Source: Conus ventricosus
Taxonomy: Eukaryota; Mollusca; Gastropoda; Neogastropoda; Conidae
Reading direction: 5' to 3'
NCBI GenBank assembly: GCA_018398815.1
Contig: CM031615.1
Span: 48,938,146-49,002,145 of the forward strand
Length of the DNA stretch: 64,000 nucleotides
Part shown: positions 1-11,122 of the stretch, piece after piece
Position numbering within the stretch: position 1 is the first letter of the stretch
How the letters are laid out: each line of letters starts with the position of its first letter
Notes under the pieces: model-generated
What the model was told of the DNA's origin: nothing
Database searches by the model: none
Seen by the model: only the letters and a program-made list of their open reading frames with translations
Position numbers and translations under genes: made by a program

Positions 1-870
1 ATATGTCCGAGTTCCTCAGTGTTTTTGTTGCATTATCATGAGATGTTTTATTTATGATAGAGAAACATTCTGCCAGATCTAAGCGAACATTTATTGTTAC
101 TGTGCCGCTAAGGTTTTGAGCTGCCTTTTTTGCAACTTTGTCTACTTGTTCATTTGCCGATATACCACAATGAGAAGGCACCCAACAAAAAGTAATATTT
201 GATGCCTTTTTGGGAAAGAAGGTGTACTATATGATTAATTTCAGTTATCATGTCTAATCGTACATATGAATTAGAAGATTTAATACCATTCAATGCCGCT
301 TTTGAATCAGCGCATATTACGATTTCACTGTTATTTACGGGGAATTCAAAATGAAATCCAATGATTTGAGTATAGCAAGTAATTCTGCGCTATATATAGA
401 CAGACTTTTACCAAGATGAAATAACTTTTCTATTTTTAAGCTAGGAATTATGAAAGCTGCTCCCGTGCTATTATCATCCAAAACTGAGCCATCTGTGAAT
501 ATTTTTAAGTGATGGTTGTACTTATTTTCTAAGTGAGTGTAGACAAAATTTCTCAAAATGTTGGGGAAATCCTTTTTTGTTAAATTATTGTAGTCAATGT
601 CAAAGGAAGCTTTGATTGTACCCATTTTGGAATGGGTGAAAACGTAGGTTTTCCGGCGATATTATTTTTATCTATTTTTGTATCTTTTAGAAGATCTGAG
701 GAAAATGAATAAATAGATTTTGTGGATTGTATATATTGTGCACGTTTTCCAAAATCTTTTTCCGAATCTAAACATACCTCTTCTGAGCAAAAATTCTTTT
801 GTGAGAAACTTTTTAAGATGAATTTTAAAGTAGAAGCCTTTCTAATTTCAGATAGAGGTAGAACTCCCAC
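1..870 (-). pseudogene. LINE RT tail and RNase H domain
   Basis: Frame 870-580 is the connection after RT. Frame 625-335 contains IFTDGS and YSAELLAIL, the first Asp and the Glu blocks of RNase H. Further along the minus strand the sequence near 150-185 translates as WVPSHCGISANEQVD, the His/Asp block. The domain is therefore nearly complete but frameshifted. It lacks its C-terminal end because the window stops. Confidence 0.8.
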
Positions 871-1193
871 TTCGTTGTATGTCCCTAAGTTTGACGTATG
901 TGTGGGAACCCCTAAGGCAATTTTGAAGGCTTTGCAATCAGTGCTCTGAAGTTTATTTAAAAGATGTTTAGGTGCATTAAAAAATGCTTCCTGAGCATAT
1001 GTAAGTCTTGAGCGTACAAGGGCAGTTGCTAAAACAGTTAAACTTTTAGTGTCTTGCCCCCAAGATTGTTTACTGACAATTTTAAGGAAATTCAGACTTT
1101 TTCTTGCTTTATTTAAAATATGGTCAATGTGAGTATTCCATGTTAGTTTACTACTTAGGATTACACCTAAGAATTTAACGCTTTTAATATAGT

Positions 1194-2277
1194 TTAAATA
1201 GTGTCGTCTAAGGTGAAAACTGGAAGCTTATCTGGATCATTTCCAGAATTAAAAAGCATCAAATTCGTTTTTTCAGGTGAAAGAGATAGTCCGTTTTCGT
1301 GTAAAAATGTACTGATTTTATTTAGTTCGTGTTGGTATTTAATTTTAATATAATTCAGTGGTCTTAACGGAGTATTTCTTTTCATCGTTACTTTACTCCA
1401 TATACATATATCGTCAGCAAAATTGAGCTAACTCTGTATCTTTAGAAAGACCTTTGGTTAGATCAGAAATCAAAATATTAAACAAAATTGGAGAAATTAC
1501 CGATCCTTGGGGTAAGCCCATTTGTAAAGGTCTTGGGTTAGAATAGGTATTTCCTACTCTGGTTTGAATATGCCTACGATGAAGAAAACATTGAATATAT
1601 TTGTACATGTTTCCATTAATACCAATATTCTTTAATTTAAACAAAGCCGCTTGTGCCATACTTGTTCATAGGCTTTTCGTATATCAAAAAAACGTTGCAA
1701 GTACGTTTTTTACGACGTGCAAACTGATGCTTTACATGCGTTGTGAGTCTGACCAAATGTTCCATTTGAGATCTGCCTGTCTGAAATGCAGCTTGGTTGA
1801 TTGGTATGATTGTATGTTTATTACAATGATGAACAGTCTTTTTAAAGCAATCTTTTCCATCAATTTACATGTATTTGATGTTAATGCAATAGGTCGAAAA
1901 CTATGTATATCTCTGAGTGGTTTCCCCTTCTTGTGAATTGGAACAATAATGGAATGCTTCCAAATTTGAGGCATGTTACCATCTGTCCAACATTTTTGAA
2001 AAAATGAATGCAAAAAATATATCATATTTTGTGGAAGATGACTTAACATTTCATTAGAAATGCCATCTAGGCCCACTGATTTATTTTTATTCAAATTCAT
2101 AATACATTCTTTGACTTCCTGCAATGTTATTGAGGTATTCAAACAATGATCTTCTACTGGCTGTGGACCATTATATTTATTTTTCTTTTCTTCATTTTCA
2201 CGGTGTTTTTTAGTTGTTAAGTTGTCTATGCTGCTGTTTTCTTGCAAACAGATCAGCAAAAGCTTCAGCTTTATCAA
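1194..2277 (-). pseudogene. LINE reverse transcriptase region, fragmented
   Basis: Frames 2277-1732, 1659-1414 and 1385-1194 together give RT blocks in the right order: a VGLDGISNEML block, an IVPIHKKGK and SFRPIALTS block, and MGLPQGSVISPILFN. The thumb region with LSLSPEKTNLM follows. The FADD-type catalytic box should fall near 1410-1430, and there the frame is interrupted. At least three frame breaks are visible. The domain identity is clear from the PQGS block. Confidence 0.8.
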
Positions 2278-3503
2278 AATTTGATGGAAACTCTGAATTG
2301 TTTACTGTGATAGAGCACTGCGGTAGGTTAACCCCATTTTTCATTGTTTTTAAATGTGTCCAAGTTTTTTGCATATCTTTGAAATGTGACACCTCATTCT
2401 CACAAAATGAAGACCAATATTGCCGCTTTGCTTGTGCATTCACTTTGTTTTGTGCGTTTCTTGCTCTTTTCTTCTCAAGAAGCTTTTTAACCTTCTCCTC
2501 AGGATCCTTTTCTCTTTTATATTCTTTTATTTTATTCTGTTTCTCTTCTTTAGCCTCTTGACAAGTCTCATTCCACCAGACATTACCCAAATGTTTCTTT
2601 GATTTTACAGATTTTACTGTTGGAATTGATTCACTAGCAGCAGAGAGTACAGTCTTTTGAAATCGATCATACAATGTTTCTACATCTTGACTGCTAATTT
2701 GTTCTTCATCAATATAAAATGAGCTTAACAAGAATGAAAATTTATTCCAGTTAGCAAATAAATAACAGTATTTTTTAACTTTATCGTGTGTTACATTGTT
2801 TGTTTCAGGTCTCATCGTTTCAAATGTAATGACAATAGGTAGATGGTCACCATTTAATGTGTCATTAAGAGTTTGCCAATCACAAGAAACCGCTAGCTCT
2901 GGGGATATTAATGTTAAATCTATGGCACTAGGATTATGTTTGGGATTGTCTGGAATGCGAGTTATATTGCCATTGTTTAAAAGGTAGAGAGATGAGTCAA
3001 CTATGTTCTCAATAAAGCGGTTACTAGTTATGACTTGACATCCTTTTTCCCAAAATGGCGAATGGGCATTAAAGTCACCACTGACGAGATATTTATTTGA
3101 CTGGTCTGACTGAATCGAGTGAAGCCATTCTGTGTTTGTATCATTTGGACCTTGTGGTAAATAAACAGAAACAATTGTTAGTACATTACAATTTACCTGT
3201 ACCTTTACTGCACAAGCATGCAGTCCGGGAACGTCGGGTGGAACAGGACTAGTGCATGGCAGGTATTTTTCTCCTTCACGAATATATATTGCTACATTTA
3301 TTTTTTTCATGGTTATCTACTTTTTGAATAATCGGTGGAAAATAATAATCGTCTAATATAGGTAACTTTTCCTTCCGTACATTTAATGATTGTAAAGCTA
3401 AGACATGATATTTTTCTTCTGATAGTTGTTGTACTAATTGATCAAGAGTGGTTGTGATGGATCGACAATTCCATTGAAATACCTTAAAAACTTTATCTAT
3501 CAT
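2210..3503 (-). pseudogene. LINE endonuclease region (APE type), frameshifted
   Basis: The first frame (3503-3276) starts MIDKVFKVFQWNCRSI, matching the N-terminal QWNCRS motif of APE-like LINE endonucleases. The frame then shifts to 3310-2210, which carries the catalytic-type motifs SGDFNAHS, NPSAIDLTL and GDHLPI. The enzyme would nick target DNA to prime reverse transcription. The rest of this frame is a Lys/Glu-rich linker leading to the RT. The frameshift near 3300 shows the copy cannot make an intact protein. Confidence 0.8.
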
Positions 3504-3754
3504 GAGTAAAATAAGAGGACAAAATATTGATTAATGTACTTAAAGGTTTTTTTTTTTTTTTACATATTAGGCATACATAAATATGTAAGGCACAAGATGA
3601 GGATAAATGTATAGCAGTCCTAATGATGTTGGATTCAACAATGCTTATGAACCAAAATAATGTTCATTGCTTTAAATATAAAAGGGCCGATCGTGTGTGC
3701 TGCTCCAAGAGTAGAAATGCAGGTCATCCGGGTGGGGATGGAAGGACCGAGGGT
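3504..3754. other. Short spacer; no gene seen
   Basis: This stretch includes a poly-T run near 3548-3562, which may be part of the adjacent LINE's 5' region, and otherwise unique sequence. I see no coding signal. Confidence 0.5.
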
Positions 3755-3812
3755 GTGTTCATGTGTGTGTGTATGTGTGTGTGTGTGTGCGTGTGTGTGT
3801 TCATGTGTGTGT

Positions 3813-3881
<69 letters not shown>

Positions 3882-3909
3882 CGTGCATGTGTGCGTGCGT
3901 GCGTGCGTT

Positions 3910-3983
<74 letters not shown>

Positions 3984-4027
3984 CGTGCGTGTGAGTGCAT
4001 GTGTGTGTGCGTGTGTGTGTGTGTGTA
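3755..4027. repeat. (TG)n microsatellite with TGCG interruptions
   Basis: About 270 bp of TG/GT dinucleotide broken by short CGTG, CATG and TTC interruptions. All open frames here (poly Val-Cys or poly Thr-His) are by-products of the repeat. Confidence 0.95.
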
Positions 4028-4149
4028 AAGAGAGAGGCCGCGCCTAACTAAACATCGAACAACAACTTAACACACAGTCGTAGAAGTCTAAGCATGCGTC
4101 TGCTCTAAGCAAACCCATGGACGCCAGAATGGGAATGGGGAAGAAGAGC

Positions 4150-4180
<31 letters not shown>

Positions 4181-4362
4181 GGGGGGGGTTATTGGGAAGG
4201 TAAGGTATGGGAGTGAGAGTGGGGCGGAGGGCGACAGATAGTAGCTTGTCTATGGACGCACGGAGTGGAAAGGATGCACGTTTGTATGTCTTCATGTCTG
4301 TTTGTGTGTACTAGCTGCCATTTCCTGCTTTGCATACGACTATTCATTCAAAATTTCTTCTT
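4028..4362. other. Spacer with a 25-bp poly-G run; no gene seen
   Basis: A pure G run lies at 4164-4188, preceded by a short TG tract. The remainder is unique and shows no recognisable gene. Confidence 0.6.
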
Positions 4363-5047
4363 TGACAATCCTGTTCATTCAAACTGCCTTCTCAGACAAA
4401 CTCCCTTCTGTGACAATCCTATTCATTCAAACTGTCTCTGTGACAATCCTGTTCATTCAAACTGCCTCCTGTGACAATCCTGTTCATTCAATCCTGTTCA
4501 TTCCCACTGCCTTCTGTGACAATCCTGTTCATTCCCACTGCCTTCTCTGACAATCCTGTTCATTCCCACTGCCTTCTCTGACAATCCTGTTCATTCCCAC
4601 TGCCTTCTCTGACAATCCTGTTCATTCCCACTGCCTTCTCTGACAATCCTGTTCATTCCCACTGCCTTCTTTGACAATTCTGTTCATTCACACTGCCTTC
4701 TGTGACAATCCTGTTCATTCACACTGCCTTCTCTGACAATCCTGTTCATTCCCACTGCCTTCTCTGACAATCCTGTTCATTCACACTGCCTTCTTTGACA
4801 ATTCTGTTCATTCACACTGCCTTCTCTGACAATCCTGTTCATTCACACTGCCTTCTCTGACAATCCTGTTCATTCACACTGCCTTCTCTGACAATCCTGT
4901 TCAAACTGCCATCTCTGACAATCCTTGTTCATTCCAACTGCCTTCTGTGACAATCCTTGTTCATTCCAACTGCCTTCTCTGACAATCCTTGTTCATTCCA
5001 ACTGCCTTCTGTGACAATCCTTGTTCATTCCAACTGCCATCTCTGGC
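4363..5047. repeat. 31/32-bp minisatellite, about 22 units, ending at a splice acceptor
   Basis: The unit begins TGACAATCCTGTTCATTC and ends ACTGCCTTCTC (31 bp). The last units carry an extra T (CCTTG) and are 32 bp. Variation is mostly in the CATTC[AC][CA]A position and in CTC versus GTG at the unit junction. The final unit merges into CTCTGGCCCAG, the acceptor of the exon at 5052. This places the array in the 3' end of an intron. Confidence 0.9.
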
Positions 5048-5051
5048 CCAG

Positions 5052-5157
5052 GTCAGACCAGTGGGGTGCCAGGACTGCAAGGATTTCGAGCTGTATGGTG
5101 AAGAGTGCTTCCTGATGTATTTCAAGACGGACGTCATAGCAGTCCGCAGTAACGGCG
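5052..5157 (+). CDS. Candidate internal exon of the SEFIR receptor gene (Cys-rich extracellular segment)
   Basis: A 106-bp open segment lies between a good acceptor (TCTGGCCCAG) and a consensus donor (G|GTGAGTGG). It translates from VRPVGCQDCKDFELYGEECF through MYFKTDVIAVRSNG, with four Cys, and ends in phase 1. The next candidate exon (11840-11891) begins with two bases that complete a phase-1 codon, so the two can join as NG-D-GASS. Cys-rich short exons fit the ectodomain of a receptor whose membrane and SEFIR exons lie downstream on the same strand. I do not recognise the ectodomain family. The link to the downstream exons is inferred from strand, spacing and phase only. A transcript is needed for proof. 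Confidence 0.5.
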
Positions 5158-5724
5158 GTGAGTGGAATGCACTGGATATCAGCCAGACTTAGAATCGTCA
5201 AGTGCCATGCTAAACTTTCGTTCGTTTATGTCATGGGAGCGTTCTTTTGTCTGCTTACTGTTGACCAACTGTGTCAATTTTTTTGTTTGTTTGTTTTACA
5301 CTGTTTTTCACATTTCTTCTTCTTCTTCGTTCGCTCAGACAGGAACCCCAGATGCACTGTTTTTCACATTTGAAGGCAAAGACTTTATTTGTTGACTGAT
5401 GAACAGGCAGCCCATCTCTCTCTCTCCCTCTCTCTCTCTTTAATGAGAGAGAGAAGCGGAAAGCAAAAGTTTATTCGCCCATTCTGAAGGGGGTACAATA
5501 CCTTGACGTACACTTTTCAATTAAACAATGAATAATAAGTCAAATTATATAACATAACACGTCAGTTGAGCATTAATCCATCCTGATCGCATAATCCAAC
5601 ACCACTTTAACTGAGGAATACAGTGCGTCTTTTAAACGCTTTGTACAAATATATGCAAACATTCTTCAATGTTTCGTTTCGATTTGCCATGAGAGAGAGA
5701 GTGGGGGGAGAGAGAGGGGGGGGA

Positions 5725-5789
<65 letters not shown>

Positions 5790-5918
5790 GAATGCACCGA
5801 GCGTGGAAATGGGAAGAGGGGAAAAGGCTTGTTGAAGTTAAACGTTTTGTTGCCACTGGCAACATTCTTGAGAGCAACATGATTTTAAAGTCACGACTGA
5901 CTTGATTGACTTGCTACT
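5158..5918. other. Intronic sequence with CT/GA microsatellites
   Basis: A CT tract lies near 5416-5441. A longer GA tract spans about 5691-5786, with GGGGGA interruptions at its start. The rest is unique, with no other gene seen. The duplicated block of this window starts near 5911. Confidence 0.7.
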
Positions 5919-6398
5919 GAGTTCTGAAAGGCGATTACGCTGCTAGTGTAACACCTCTACCTCTTTGAGAACTGAAGTGAGTTCTGAAAGGCGATCACGC
6001 TGCTAGTGTAACACCTCTACCTCTTTGAGAACTGAAGTGAGTTCTGAAAGGCGATCACGCTGCTAGTGTAACACCTCTACCTCTTTGAGAACTGAAGTGA
6101 GTTCTGAAAGGCGATCACGCTGCTAGTGTAACACCTCTACCTCTTTGAGAACTGAAGTGAGTTCTGAAAGGCGATCACGCTGCTAGTGTAACACCTCTAC
6201 CTCTTTGAAAACTGAAGTGAGTTCTGAAAGGCGATCACGCTGCTAGTGTAACACCTCTACCTCTTTGAGAACTGAAGTGAGTTCTGAAAGGCGATCACGC
6301 TGCTAGTGTAACACCTCTACCTCTTTGAGAACTGAAGTGAGTTCTGAAAGGCGATCACGCTGCTAGTGTAACACCTCCACCTCTTTGAGAACTGAAGT
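5919..6398. repeat. 60-bp satellite, 8 nearly identical units
   Basis: Each unit starts GAGTTCTGAAAGGCGATCAC and ends TTTGAGAACTGAAGT. There are exactly 8 units of 60 bp. Only isolated substitutions are present (a T for C in unit 1, an A for G in the fifth unit, a C for T in the last). Such homogeneity means recent amplification. A noisier copy lies at 20813-21290, across the assembly gap. Confidence 0.95.
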
Positions 6399-6439
6399 GG
6401 GGACAAACTGGAGGAAACTGAAAAACTGACAAACATTGA

Positions 6440-6515
6440 AAATAGATAAACATGAATGAATAAATAAATAAATGAATGAAATAGATAGATAAATAAATAG
6501 ATAAATAAATACATC
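6440..6515. repeat. AT-rich tetranucleotide repeat (GAATAAAT/GATA)
   Basis: Degenerate AAATGAAT and GATAAATA units directly after the 60-bp satellite. The matching second copy is near 21330-21400. Confidence 0.8.
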
Positions 6516-7072
6516 CATAAATGAGTGCAGGCGGTTGTTTAGCTGGGACAAAATAAGTGTGTTGTTCGAGTCTCATTCACTTTTTCCTTGAAGACAACGA
6601 TCTCAAATAAAGCGCTGTGCATGAAACTTCATTCTTTAGTTTTGTACTTTGTTGGCTGGGTTGGTGCCCCGTTCTTGGGATCTTTCCGTGCCCTCTAAAA
6701 CGCTCCTATTCTCTTGTCTGTTTAGCAATAGACTCTCACCTCGAGCTAGCTGCAAACAAGTCAGTATATCACTGGTGTAGAGATAACATCCTTCCTTTCC
6801 ACCTATGTTACCTATGTTACCTTCTCTCCCTCCCCCATACCTCCCCCCACTATTTCTCCGCTTATCGTGTACTTAGAGCGGGCACATGCATATGGCAGCA
6901 ATTGCTGGAGAGGTGTACACACTTTGACATAAGTTGAAGTTGAAGACCTGCGCGGTCTTTTTTTAAAATCTTAAATTCAGTCAAGCGGATGGACGGCGTG
7001 CGCGGACAATGCTGACGATTCCCTGACCAGTCAGAGTCCTGGGCCGTCGCCAGTTGGCTTTGTGCATCAGCA
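6516..7072. other. Non-repetitive intronic DNA; no gene seen
   Basis: The sequence is unique inside each copy of the duplicated block. It has no open frame with coding character and no splice-flanked segment that I would defend. Confidence 0.5.
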
Positions 7073-8083
7073 TGCTTTGTGTGGGACTGGTAAGCAGATG
7101 CAGCGGCTGCTTTCTGTGGGACTAGTAAGCAGATGCAGCGGCTGGTTTGTGTGGGACTAGTAAGCAGATGCAGCGGCTGCTTTGTGTGGGACTTAAGCAG
7201 ATGCAGCGGCTGCTTTGTGTGGGACTAGTAAGCAGATGCAGCGGCTGCTTTGTGTGGGACTTAAGCAGATGCAGCGGCTGCTTTGTGTGGGACTAGTAAG
7301 CAGATGCAGCGGCTGCTTTTTGTGGGACTAGTAAGCAGATGCAGCGGCTGCTTTGTGTGGGACTGGTAAGCAGATGCAGCGGCTGCTTTGTGTGGGACTG
7401 GTAAGCAGATGCAGCGGCTGCTTTGTGTGGGACTAGTAAGCAGATGCAGCGGCTGCTTTGTGTGGGACTTGTAAGCAGATGCAGTGGCTGCTTTGTGTGG
7501 GACTTGTAAGCAGATGCAGCGGCTGCTTTGTGTGGGACTAGTAAGCAGATAGAGCGGCTGCTTTGTGTGGGACTAGTAAGCAGATGCAGCGGCTGCTTTG
7601 TGTGGGACTAGTAAGCAGATGCAGCGGCTGCTTTTTGTGGGACTAGTAAGCAGATGCAGCGGCTGCTTTGTGTGGGACTAGTAATCGGAAGGAGCGGCTG
7701 CTTTGTGTAGGACTAGTAAGCAGAAGGAGCGGCTGCTTTGTGTGGGACTAGTAAGCAGATGCAGCGGCTGCTTTGTGTAGGACTAGTAAGCGGAAGGAGC
7801 GGCTGCTTTGTGTGGGACTAGTAAGCTGAAGGAGCGGCTGCTTTGTGTGGGACTAGTAAGCAGGAGCGGCTGCTTTGTGTAGGACTAGTAAGCAGAAGGA
7901 GCGGCTGCTTTGTGTAGGACTAGTAAGCAGAAGGAACGGCTGCTTTGTGTGGGACTTGTAAGCAGAAGGAACGGCTGCTTTGTGTGGGACATGTAAGCAG
8001 AAGGGGCGGCTGCTTTGTGTGGGACTTGTAAGCAGAAGGAGCGGCTGCTTTGTGTGGGACTTGTAAGCAGAAGGAGCGGCTGT
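7073..8083. repeat. 35-bp minisatellite, about 29 units, two unit types
   Basis: The unit reads GCTTTGTGTGGGACTAGTAA followed by GCAGATGCAGCGGCT. In the first two thirds (to about 7690) nearly all units carry CAGATGCAGCGG. After that most carry AGAAGGAGCGG, with a short mixed zone near 7740-7800. A few units have lost the ACTAGT spacer dinucleotides. Its second copy is at 21965-22984. Confidence 0.93.
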
Positions 8084-8985
8084 TGGCAAGCCAGGGAATG
8101 CAGAGGTTTTGTCCTCGGCTAATTGCGAGTCTCAGCGCGTGTACTTAAGGCATCCACCACCCCCTGCCAATCAGATCGGCTCTCAGACTGCCTCCTGTTT
8201 ACAGTCTGGCTGGCTGTCTGTTTGCCGCGTTCCGTTGCAGGTAGCGTCAAAACTTTAAACCACACCCACGGTGGTTCCTATGCACGCGAGGGCCCTTTGC
8301 AGAGAGTGTGCTGCCCTTGCTGAACTGCTATGCAGACAGCAACACGGTTGCATACATCATTACCCGAGAAGGCGCATCACTGCCAGCTGAACACATCTCC
8401 GGTGGCACGTGGTAACGGAAGTGATTAATGACCTACACGAGCCAAGGGGACTCCAATAAAAGAAATAATGGTAATGCGAGGCCATGTAGGCCTACTTATT
8501 CTGCCCGCTCTACGTCTGAAGCAAAGAGCAGTGTGCCGCCTAACAAAAAAATAAAAAATAAAAATAAAAACACCGGTCAGTCAGTTGCTTAGCCTTACGG
8601 TACGCGAACATTCCATTTGCACGGTTTTTCTCATCTCCCATAACGCGTGCAGTTCCAGTGGAACGTCGGGAAGCGCGCACGTGGCCGCACACCAGAAATT
8701 AAAATATGCCAAGGCCTTGCTTAAGGAATCGAGTATTTATAGACAGGCACAATTAGATTGTTTTGAGACTTTCTGTTGTGTCTGAAAGTTGATTTACCTC
8801 CTTTTCTTTCATATGACCATCAAGATACATGCCAGGTGGTTCCAAGCTGGCAGATTGAAATGAAGGGAATGGGAGTATTTGTGGGGGGGAAACCGCCTGG
8901 CGCGAAGATAGGGTCACGGGTCAGTGAGAAGGCCTGAAATGTGACGTCAGCTGAGGGGAAGGTCATGTCTTTGAAGACTGAGAAT
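8084..8985. other. Unique intronic DNA; no gene seen
   Basis: I see no convincing coding segment. A-rich stretches (AAAAAATAAAAAATAAAAAT near 8545) look like old poly-A tails. The last 13 bases (8973-8985, GAAGACTGAGAAT) are the left target-site duplication of the adjacent SINE. Confidence 0.5.
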
Positions 8986-9386
8986 TTCTTTTCTTTCTTT
9001 CTGCGTGCGCAGGTACTCCTGCGGACACTGCCCGTATAGACAGGCAATGAAGTTTTGTGTGTATGACCGTTTTTTATCCCGCCATTAAGGCAGCCACACT
9101 CCATCTTCGGGGAAGGTGCATGCTATGTGTAACGTGTCATCTATACCAACGACCAAACTGGCCCTCTCCTCCGAATGTCGGCGACTGGACCCCACGTGCG
9201 TGCAAGATGTTGTGCGTGCGTTCACACACGGAACCTCGGTTTACAGTCTCATTCGAAGGACTGTATGGGGAATGGAGTCAGAACCAATGTTAACCCCGAG
9301 GGAAAAATCCCCCTGTACCGAAATTCGAACCCGCAACCCCAGGATCACGAGTCCGGCGCTCTACCAACTGAGCTATTCCGGCCCCC
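8986..9386 (-). mobile_element. tRNA-derived SINE, full length, with 13-bp target-site duplication
   Basis: On the minus strand the element starts at 9386 with a tRNA-like head (about 70 bp). The A box is TAGCTCAGTTGGTAGAGC, the B box is GGTTCGAAT, and the anticodon loop reads CTCGTGA. A long unrelated body follows, ending in a GAAA-rich tail at 8986-9000. The 13-bp sequence GAAGACTGAGAAT flanks both ends (8973-8985 and 9387-9399), which fixes the 401-bp element precisely. The tRNA head supplies the RNA polymerase III promoter. A diverged relative lies at 51652-51975 and a second assembly copy at 23888-24284. Confidence 0.9.
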
Positions 9387-9399
9387 GAAGACTGAGAAT

Positions 9400-9900
9400 G
9401 ATGTCATCGGTGGAAATTTAAAAAAACATTAAAAAAACAACACAAGTGAAATGATGGGGGGAGGGGGTTGGTTCTTTATATCAATTGTCAGTTTAATATC
9501 AACTGCTGGTTCAAACTTATGCTGGGCCTCAAAACGCTGAATGGATTAAAAGCTGATTTAGAGCGAAATCGTCAGGGGGAGCGCGACCTGGACACCAGGC
9601 ATGCACACAGCTGAATTTCATCTGAGTGGATATTGCGTTTACTTCACACCGCGTGGATTCATGGGTGTCTCTTTCTTCTCTAAGGTCTGCACTGTCGGCC
9701 TAACGCATAATCACATACAATTATGAGGGCACGATGTAAAAAATAAAAAAAATTAAAAAAAAACAACTTGACAGCTTATTCTTAACCCTCAATAAAGATC
9801 GTTTTGACTTGACTTGACTTGATGATTAAAGTATGATTTTTTGAAGTGATGCAAGCATTTCAGTTGTTTCATCGTGGCAGTATGAGTTTCGGTTGTTTAA
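9400..9900. other. Spacer with a LINE-like 3' tail near 9790-9823
   Basis: The sequence CAATAAAGATCG followed by TTTTGACTTGACTTGACTTG is a polyadenylation-like signal with a short direct-repeat tail, a common 3' end of CR1/Jockey-group LINEs. No body of such an element is recognisable upstream. The rest is unique with A-rich runs. Confidence 0.4.
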
Positions 9901-10185
<285 letters not shown>

Positions 10186-10186
<1 letters not shown>

Positions 10187-11122
10187 TCCATGATATGAAC
10201 TATGAAAACTGCCACATATGTTTATGTACAAAAGGTAACTTCAGCTTTCATGTTTCCAGGTCAAAACGCTGCGCCAGTTTTTATCCTGAATGAAAGTTAA
10301 CGCCCACACATTTTGTTGTTGTTGTTGTTTGTATTTTCTTTTCTGCCGTGATGTTTCGCTATGAACAAGTGTCGTCAAAGGATATAAAGGCAAGCTGGGA
10401 TAGTTAACCTTCACAGTGCTATGTATATCAATTTAAACTTTAAAGAAATGTAGTTAAAATCTAGGACGGGAAACTCGTCACACACCACACTTGAGAATTT
10501 GGCTTCTGCATACATATTATTTGCACTAGATATGCAAACCTATACATTTTTAGAAACTAGAGATGTTGTAAAATCTAGTGAAATAACTGAAAATACTGTA
10601 GGTGGTACCTGCTTGGAGACTGACCTCAAAATATAAGCAGAGAAAATTTCTGAAAAAGTTATTTGAAAAGTAAGTCAGATGTTAGGAGAGACACAGTTTT
10701 TCTTCTGTACTACCTAAACACTTCAAACTGGAGATAAGATGAAGACAAATATGTGCTGGAAACATGGGAAAGATGATAATTCTCTTGACTTGAGCTATGT
10801 ATAATGAATTGTGCCTCAAATGATGTACCTATAATTCAGCATCCCGACAATCAAATTTCACTATGTAAGGAAATGGGGTTTGTGCAGGCTTGTCTTGAAG
10901 CTAGATAGGTAAAACTATATGTTTTTGTAAACTAGAGATAATGAGGAATCTGAAAAAAATAATTACAAGACAGTACCCTGATGGCAGCTGAAGATACTCT
11001 TCACAGTGTAATCCAGAACATAGGCGAAAAGGTAATCCAAAACGTGAGTCACATTGTTTGAAACACCACAGTTTTCCTGCTTGAATGTCAAAACACTTGA
11101 AACTTGAGAGAAAACAAGAAGA
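10186..11122. other. Unique intronic DNA containing a diverged internal duplication
   Basis: Segments around 10540-10745 and 10917-11130 resemble each other. Both contain a TTTTTAGAAACTAGAGAT-like block followed about 130-160 bp later by a CACAGTTTTNCTTC...AAACACTTNAAACTNGAGA block. This looks like an old direct duplication of about 380 bp. I see no recognised gene. Confidence 0.4.

Larger units (their letters stand above)
1..3503 (-). mobile_element. Non-LTR retrotransposon (LINE) with endonuclease, RT and RNase H; I/Nimb-like; continues past left edge
   Basis: Read on the minus strand, this stretch encodes in order an APE-type endonuclease (3503 to about 2800), a reverse transcriptase (about 2200 to 1000) and an RNase H (about 540 to 150). 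That order is the second ORF of I-superclade LINEs. RNase H after RT is the feature that separates these from CR1, Jockey and RTE elements. The coding frame changes several times, so the copy is dead. The 5' end lies near 3503-3560, beside a poly-T tract. The 3' end and tail are outside the window. The I/Nimb assignment is inferred from domain order and motif style, not from a tree. Confidence 0.85.

Noticed and set aside
3623..4047. Long Cys/Val-rich and His/Thr-rich frames on both strands
   Set aside because: Pure products of the TG/CA microsatellite. The same reasoning removes frames at 9826-10293, 11745-12228, 12341-12773, 18293-19234, 24726-25263, 26606-27693, 33745-34769 and 60997-61179.
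4363..5047. CRISPR-like array (regular repeats)
   Set aside because: Units are directly abutting with no unique spacers, and the genome is eukaryotic. These are minisatellites, as are the arrays at 7073, 45078 and 46556.
9317..9386. Minus-strand tRNA gene (good A and B boxes)
   Set aside because: It is continuous with a 330-bp body and GAAA tail, the whole unit is bounded by a target-site duplication, and a diverged relative exists at 51652. It is a SINE head, not a tRNA gene.
9057..9432. 78-101 codon plus frames with Cys-rich N-terminus
   Set aside because: They are antisense translations of the SINE. Related frames recur at 23958-24293 and 51769-52002 because the SINE recurs.
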